Below are positions 4,360 through 7,802 of a stretch of 7,802 bases of DNA, in pieces. A program made the position numbers and the translations under genes. The stretch comes from JACRBK01 sp964427955 (lineage in GTDB: Bacteria > Chloroflexota > Anaerolineae > Aggregatilineales > Aggregatilineaceae). The stretch is from assembly GCA_964427955.1 (NCBI GenBank), contig CAYRWY010000291.1, positions 1 to 7,802 on the forward strand. The letters are read 5' to 3'. The notes under the pieces were generated by a model. That model made no database searches. It was not told the origin of the DNA and saw only the letters and a list, made by a program, of their open reading frames with translations. Positions within the stretch are counted from its first letter, which is position 1. Each line of letters opens with the position of its first letter.

Positions 4360-7300
4360 TCAGGCTCCTCCCCCGGCACTTTTCCGGTAGTCGGCGCGGG
4401 TGAGGCGGCAGAGATGGCGGAATTCGCAGTAATTCGCGCACACCACGCCGGGCTTGCTCGGCTGGACGGCAAAATAGCCGGACCGCGCGGCCAATATATT
4501 GTCGTGGATGCGTGCCCGCGCCTCGTCCACCGCCGGATCGTCGGCCAGGACCTCACCGCTGAAAGATCGGTTGCGGATGTGCCAGAACATCCCGCCCGCC
4601 ACGCGCAGCGCCGGATCGCGGCGCACCAGCTCACGCGCGGCCAGCAGATACAGCGCCATCTGGACGTCGCGCCCGGCGGCCATGTCCTCGACGGGATGGG
4701 GCGCCGTGCCGGTCTTGTAGTCGATCAGCACGAGATCGTCCCCGGCGCGGTCGATGCGGTCGATCACCCCGCGTGCTTTCAGCGCTCCGGCAGGGCCGTC
4801 GATGCGCAGCGGCGGCAGATCCCCCCGCCCGAAGGCGATCTCCTGGGCGAACGGCGTCCGCACCGATCCCGCGATCTGCGCTGCGACCGGGCCGGGCGTT
4901 TTGTCGGCGGGATGCAGCCCGATCGCGAAATCCTGCGCGATCAGCCAGCGCAGCCGCCGCCGCAGCTCGACCTGCTCGTGATCCCACACCGGCGAGGCGC
5001 GGAACTGGTAGCGGCGGGGCGCATCGGCCAGCACCCGCGCGGCCACGTCGTCCAGAATCTCCAGCGCGCGATCCAGGTGTTCCGGGGCGATGTCCAGCCC
5101 TGCGGCGGCCAACTGGCGGTAGGTTTCCTCCAAAATGGCGTGGTTGACCAGCCCCCACTGCAATTGATCCAGCCCTTCCTCCGGCTCTTTCAACTCTTCC
5201 AGGCGCAGCAGGCGTTTGGCGAAAAATCGGAAGGGGCACTGGCCGTACTCGTTGAACTGGCTGGCGCTCCACCGGCGGTCGGGGCCAAGCTGGCGCGCGA
5301 CTTCGCCCCGCAGCGCCGGATCGTCCAGCAGGCCGTTGTACAGGTCGAAGGGCTGGGCGGGGTCCTCGCGCCGGGCCTCGATCTGCCGCCCGCGCAGCAC
5401 GCCCCGCCAGGGATCGGGCCAGCGATCCAGCAGCGCGTTGTAGACGGCCTCCGGCGGCACGTCGCCCACGGCCTGCTCGCCACCGAAAACCGCCGCCAGC
5501 GCGACCGCCGCCTCGTCCGGGGTAGCGGCCTCGTCCAACGTCGGCGCGGCCCCGGTCTTGACGTGGATCACGGCGTCGTCGGGCACATCCACCACGGCCA
5601 GGACGGCGTGCCAGTAGGGGGAGGCCGGGTTGAGCGCCCCGCGATCATCGACGGTGAAACGGCTGAGGGTGAGCGTGCGGCGGGCCAGACCGATCACCTG
5701 GTAAAACAGGCTCATGTCGTCCTGCTCCGCCGCCGATTGCAGGTCGATCCCTGCCTGTTCCAGCGCGATCCGCTCGCTGTCCTGGTAGAGCGCGTCTTCG
5801 GCTTCCTGCGCGGGGAAAATGCCCTCGGACAGCCCCAGCACGCAGACGTGATCGTGCGGCAGGCCGCGCGCCTCGAACACGTTGGTCGCCAGCACGCGCC
5901 CCAACCGGCTCAAGCCACCCGGCGGGATGATCTGCTGGCGATCCACGACCATTTGCAGTTCGGCCCGAAAGTCGCGCCAGTCCAGCACACTCTCCTCGGT
6001 GACGAGGTCGTGCGCGGCGCACAGGCCCGCCAGCACGCGCCGGAACTGGTGCAGGGCCATCAAATCGCGCGTGACCCGTTCGCCCTCGCCGGAGGATCGC
6101 AGATTGCCCAGGAGGTTAAAGTGAGAGGCCCCGGGCGCGGCAAGCAGCGCCCCTACAGAGGCCGGATCATTCTCCGCCCCGTCGAGCGCCGCGGCTTCGG
6201 GATCGGGACCGATCAGCGCCTCGATCCAGTGCGCCAAGTCGTAGACGGTGCCGGACGGCGGCGGCGTGATGCGCGCGAAGAACGCGGCGAGCGCCTGATC
6301 CAGCGCCTCGCCCGGCGCGGCAGTGCCGACCTCTTCGCCATCCTCGTCCACCAGCGGCGCAGCGACCGCGCGCAGCTCGTCTAACCAGACGTCGCGCCCC
6401 TGGACCACCCGCCGATCCAGGCTGATCCGTTCGAGGGCGGCGATCTGCGCCCGCGACAGATCGGGCGGGGTCAGGTAGGGGCTGCGCAGCGTGTCGAGCA
6501 CCTCGCGGCGCGGATAATCAAGATCGGCCAGGTCGATCAGTTGGAGCAACTGCGCCACCGCCGGATTCTCGCGCAGGGGCAGGCCCTCGCGCACGACCAG
6601 CGGAATCCCGTAGGCGCGGGCGGTCTCGCGCAGGGCCGGGCTGTAGCGCGACAGGTCACGCGTCACGACGAGCACCGACTCCGGCGACGCGCCCGCCAAC
6701 AGCCGCCGCTTGACGCCGCGCAGCACGGCGCTGACCTCGCGCTGCACGTCCGGCGCTTCGATCAAGGTCAGCGACTCGTCGCCGGGCAGGGGGTCGGGAT
6801 GGGTGCTGAACAGAGTGGCGGAGAGGTGATCGAGCACCCTGCCCCGCGCGGCAGCCGGTGCCGCCCGGAGCGGCGTGGGCCGCCACAGCGGACGATCCCC
6901 GCTCGCGGCCAGCAGGTGGGCGCGCGTCTGCTCGAAGCGCCGGAAGCGCCGCCCGACCTCGCCGGGGACTTCCGTCAGCGTCAGGACGGTGCGTTTGACC
7001 TGGCGGGCCAGCGCCGTCAACAGCCGGATGTGCACCTGGTTGAACTGGTCGAAGCCGTCCACCACCAGCAGATCGACATCCAGCGGCGGGCGGTCGCCGC
7101 GCTCCAGGTGATCGACGGCCACCCACCCCGCGCCGTGGCGATCCACGAGGTGGCGATCCTGCAAAAACTGCTGGTAGCCGACGTACAGCCGCGCCAGATC
7201 GCGATCCTTCGGCCCGCGCCGGTCGGCCACGTCGCAGAACCGCTGCGGGAGGATCAAGCCCTGCTTCAACTCGTGGATCAGGTTGGCGGACAGCCCGACG

Positions 7301-7683
7301 AAGCCCGGCGTCGCGGCGATCTCGCCAAACAGCGCCAGTTCCTCACGCGCCTGGAGATCGCCAATCACCCGGCGCAGAATCTGGTAGCGGGCGGTATCGT
7401 CCACCATGCGCTGCGGATCGCCGAGCAGATCCAGCAGGCGCGCGTACAGCGCCTCGAAGTTGAAGAACTCCACGCCGAACTGGACCGCGTCCGGGCTGCG
7501 GGCCAACAGCCGCTGCTGGAAGGCGTAGATCTGCTGGCCGGTGGCGAGCAGCACCCAGATCGTGCCAAACGCGGAGAACTCGCGCGCCTGGATGATCTCG
7601 TCCAGCGCGGCTTCGGTTTTGCCGCCGCCGACCGGTCCCGTGATCAGCACCGCGTCGGGCGGAAGGTCGAAGTCAACCGGCAT
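4360..7683 (-). CDS. addB: AddB-like helicase-fold/nuclease subunit B of an AddAB-type double-strand-break repair complex
   Basis: This 1107-aa protein is near the usual AddB length (about 1150). AddB is the partner of AddA: an inactivated helicase fold that scans for the recombination hotspot (Chi) and carries a nuclease that cuts the other strand. Walker A GPVGGGKT lies at 16-23, the DGFDQF block at 209-214, and AddB-typical GLSEGIFP at 617-624. The C-terminal part begins with the SASQFNEYGQCPFRFFA block, whose cysteine is C816. The nuclease residues are H848, GVIDRID (972-978, D975), IDYK with D988 and K990, and Q1008-xxx-Y1012. Three more cysteines, C1082, C1086 and C1092, complete a putative 4Fe-4S cluster with C816. 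All expected catalytic residues are intact. The ATG at 7683 has GGAGGA 5 nt upstream and puts Walker A at the N terminus. The gene is followed 4 nt later by tilS. A stand-alone RecB-family nuclease/helicase is the alternative, but the domain order and the addA-like gene downstream favour AddB. Confidence 0.9.
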   Translation of the reverse strand: MPVDFDLPPDAVLITGPVGGGKTEAALDEIIQAREFSAFGTIWVLLATGQQIYAFQQRLLARSPDAVQFGVEFFNFEALYARLLDLLGDPQRMVDDTARYQILRRVIGDLQAREELALFGEIAATPGFVGLSANLIHELKQGLILPQRFCDVADRRGPKDRDLARLYVGYQQFLQDRHLVDRHGAGWVAVDHLERGDRPPLDVDLLVVDGFDQFNQVHIRLLTALARQVKRTVLTLTEVPGEVGRRFRRFEQTRAHLLAASGDRPLWRPTPLRAAPAAARGRVLDHLSATLFSTHPDPLPGDESLTLIEAPDVQREVSAVLRGVKRRLLAGASPESVLVVTRDLSRYSPALRETARAYGIPLVVREGLPLRENPAVAQLLQLIDLADLDYPRREVLDTLRSPYLTPPDLSRAQIAALERISLDRRVVQGRDVWLDELRAVAAPLVDEDGEEVGTAAPGEALDQALAAFFARITPPPSGTVYDLAHWIEALIGPDPEAAALDGAENDPASVGALLAAPGASHFNLLGNLRSSGEGERVTRDLMALHQFRRVLAGLCAAHDLVTEESVLDWRDFRAELQMVVDRQQIIPPGGLSRLGRVLATNVFEARGLPHDHVCVLGLSEGIFPAQEAEDALYQDSERIALEQAGIDLQSAAEQDDMSLFYQVIGLARRTLTLSRFTVDDRGALNPASPYWHAVLAVVDVPDDAVIHVKTGAAPTLDEAATPDEAAVALAAVFGGEQAVGDVPPEAVYNALLDRWPDPWRGVLRGRQIEARREDPAQPFDLYNGLLDDPALRGEVARQLGPDRRWSASQFNEYGQCPFRFFAKRLLRLEELKEPEEGLDQLQWGLVNHAILEETYRQLAAAGLDIAPEHLDRALEILDDVAARVLADAPRRYQFRASPVWDHEQVELRRRLRWLIAQDFAIGLHPADKTPGPVAAQIAGSVRTPFAQEIAFGRGDLPPLRIDGPAGALKARGVIDRIDRAGDDLVLIDYKTGTAPHPVEDMAAGRDVQMALYLLAARELVRRDPALRVAGGMFWHIRNRSFSGEVLADDPAVDEARARIHDNILAARSGYFAVQPSKPGVVCANYCEFRHLCRLTRADYRKSAGGGA

Positions 7684-7720
7684 GGGATTCCTCCATCGAG
7701 AGCTTAGCGATTGCGATCAA

Positions 7721-7792
7721 ACCTCACCCCTGGCCCCTCTACAGGCAAATGATGCTGTTGGCGAATTCATACCTCACCCCTAAATCCCCTCT
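7721..7792 (+). repeat. Pair of CCTCACCCCT-type direct repeats upstream of addB
   Basis: ACCTCACCCCTGGCCCCTCT at 7721-7740 recurs as ACCTCACCCCTAAATCCCCTCT, two bases longer, at 7771-7792. The starts are exactly 50 bp apart. C-rich sequences of this form are frequent intergenic repeats in Chloroflexota and Cyanobacteria. They occupy much of the 119 bp before addB. I found no convincing promoter hexamer pair in this stretch. The promoter may lie beyond the window or within the repeat. Confidence 0.6.
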
Positions 7793-7802
7793 CCAAGTCT
7801 GG

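Noticed and set aside
2814..4403. Plus-strand open frame (529 codons) antisense to tilS
   Set aside because: It has no domain and an Arg/Gln/His-rich composition. Its only notable peptide, around VLCDLCVES, is the antisense reading of the 9-bp repeat in tilS.
4356..4634. Upstream extension of tilS to an ATG at 4634
   Set aside because: It would overlap the addB nuclease C terminus for about 270 bp and push the SGGxDS loop to about residue 122. The ATG at 4355 has a good Shine-Dalgarno and normal family geometry.
4210..6384. Long plus-strand open frame (724 codons) antisense to addB and the start of tilS
   Set aside because: It is rich in Arg, Gln, His and Pro with no recognisable domain, and it lies opposite a well-supported nuclease gene. 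GC-rich coding DNA commonly leaves such antisense frames open.
6541..7707. Plus-strand open frame (388 codons) antisense to the N-terminal part of addB
   Set aside because: It is fully opposite a gene with Walker A and AddB-typical motifs, and its composition is that of a GC-rich shadow frame.

Overview
The window is a GC-rich (about two-thirds G+C in most coding stretches) bacterial chromosome segment. Every gene I can support lies on the minus strand, so transcription runs from the high coordinates down to position 1. The gene families, the GC-rich codon use, and the CACAGAG-type and CCTCACCCCT-type intergenic repeats fit a member of Chloroflexota (Anaerolineae-like). That placement is inference, because no rRNA or other decisive marker is present.

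Layout in order of transcription. (1) 7684-7802: leader of the first gene, with two copies of a CCTCACCCCT-type repeat spaced 50 bp apart. (2) 4360-7683: addB-like helicase/nuclease subunit, 1107 aa. It has an N-terminal Walker A, a C-terminal PD-(D/E)XK nuclease and four cysteines placed like an AddB iron-sulfur cluster. (3) 2841-4355: tilS, tRNA(Ile) lysidine synthetase, starting 4 nt after the addB stop and so probably co-transcribed. It carries an in-frame 9-bp-periodic repeat. (4) 2697-2840: 144-bp intergenic region with a candidate promoter and an overlapping dyad. (5) 1866-2696: response regulator with a receiver domain, a long linker and an OmpR/PhoB-type winged helix. (6) 1813-1839: perfect 11-bp hairpin. 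(7) about 1301-1793: a roughly 490-bp cassette bounded by about 50-bp imperfect terminal inverted repeats made of 9-bp CACAGAG units. Its only gene encodes a 127-aa GxxExxY-family protein with PD-(D/E)XK residues. (8) 1-1286: 5' two-fifths or so of an addA-like UvrD-family helicase, cut by the window edge.

Functionally, the two ends of the window are the two subunits of an AddAB-type double-strand-break resection enzyme. They are separated here by tilS, a regulator and the repeat-flanked cassette. The most unusual item is the GxxExxY cassette. The inverted repeats are almost the whole of its non-coding sequence, one of them supplies the gene's Shine-Dalgarno, and a diverged sequence with the same 9-bp period sits in frame inside tilS. 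This looks like a small repeat-associated mobile or formerly mobile unit. I see no tRNA, rRNA, CRISPR array or recognisable transposase.
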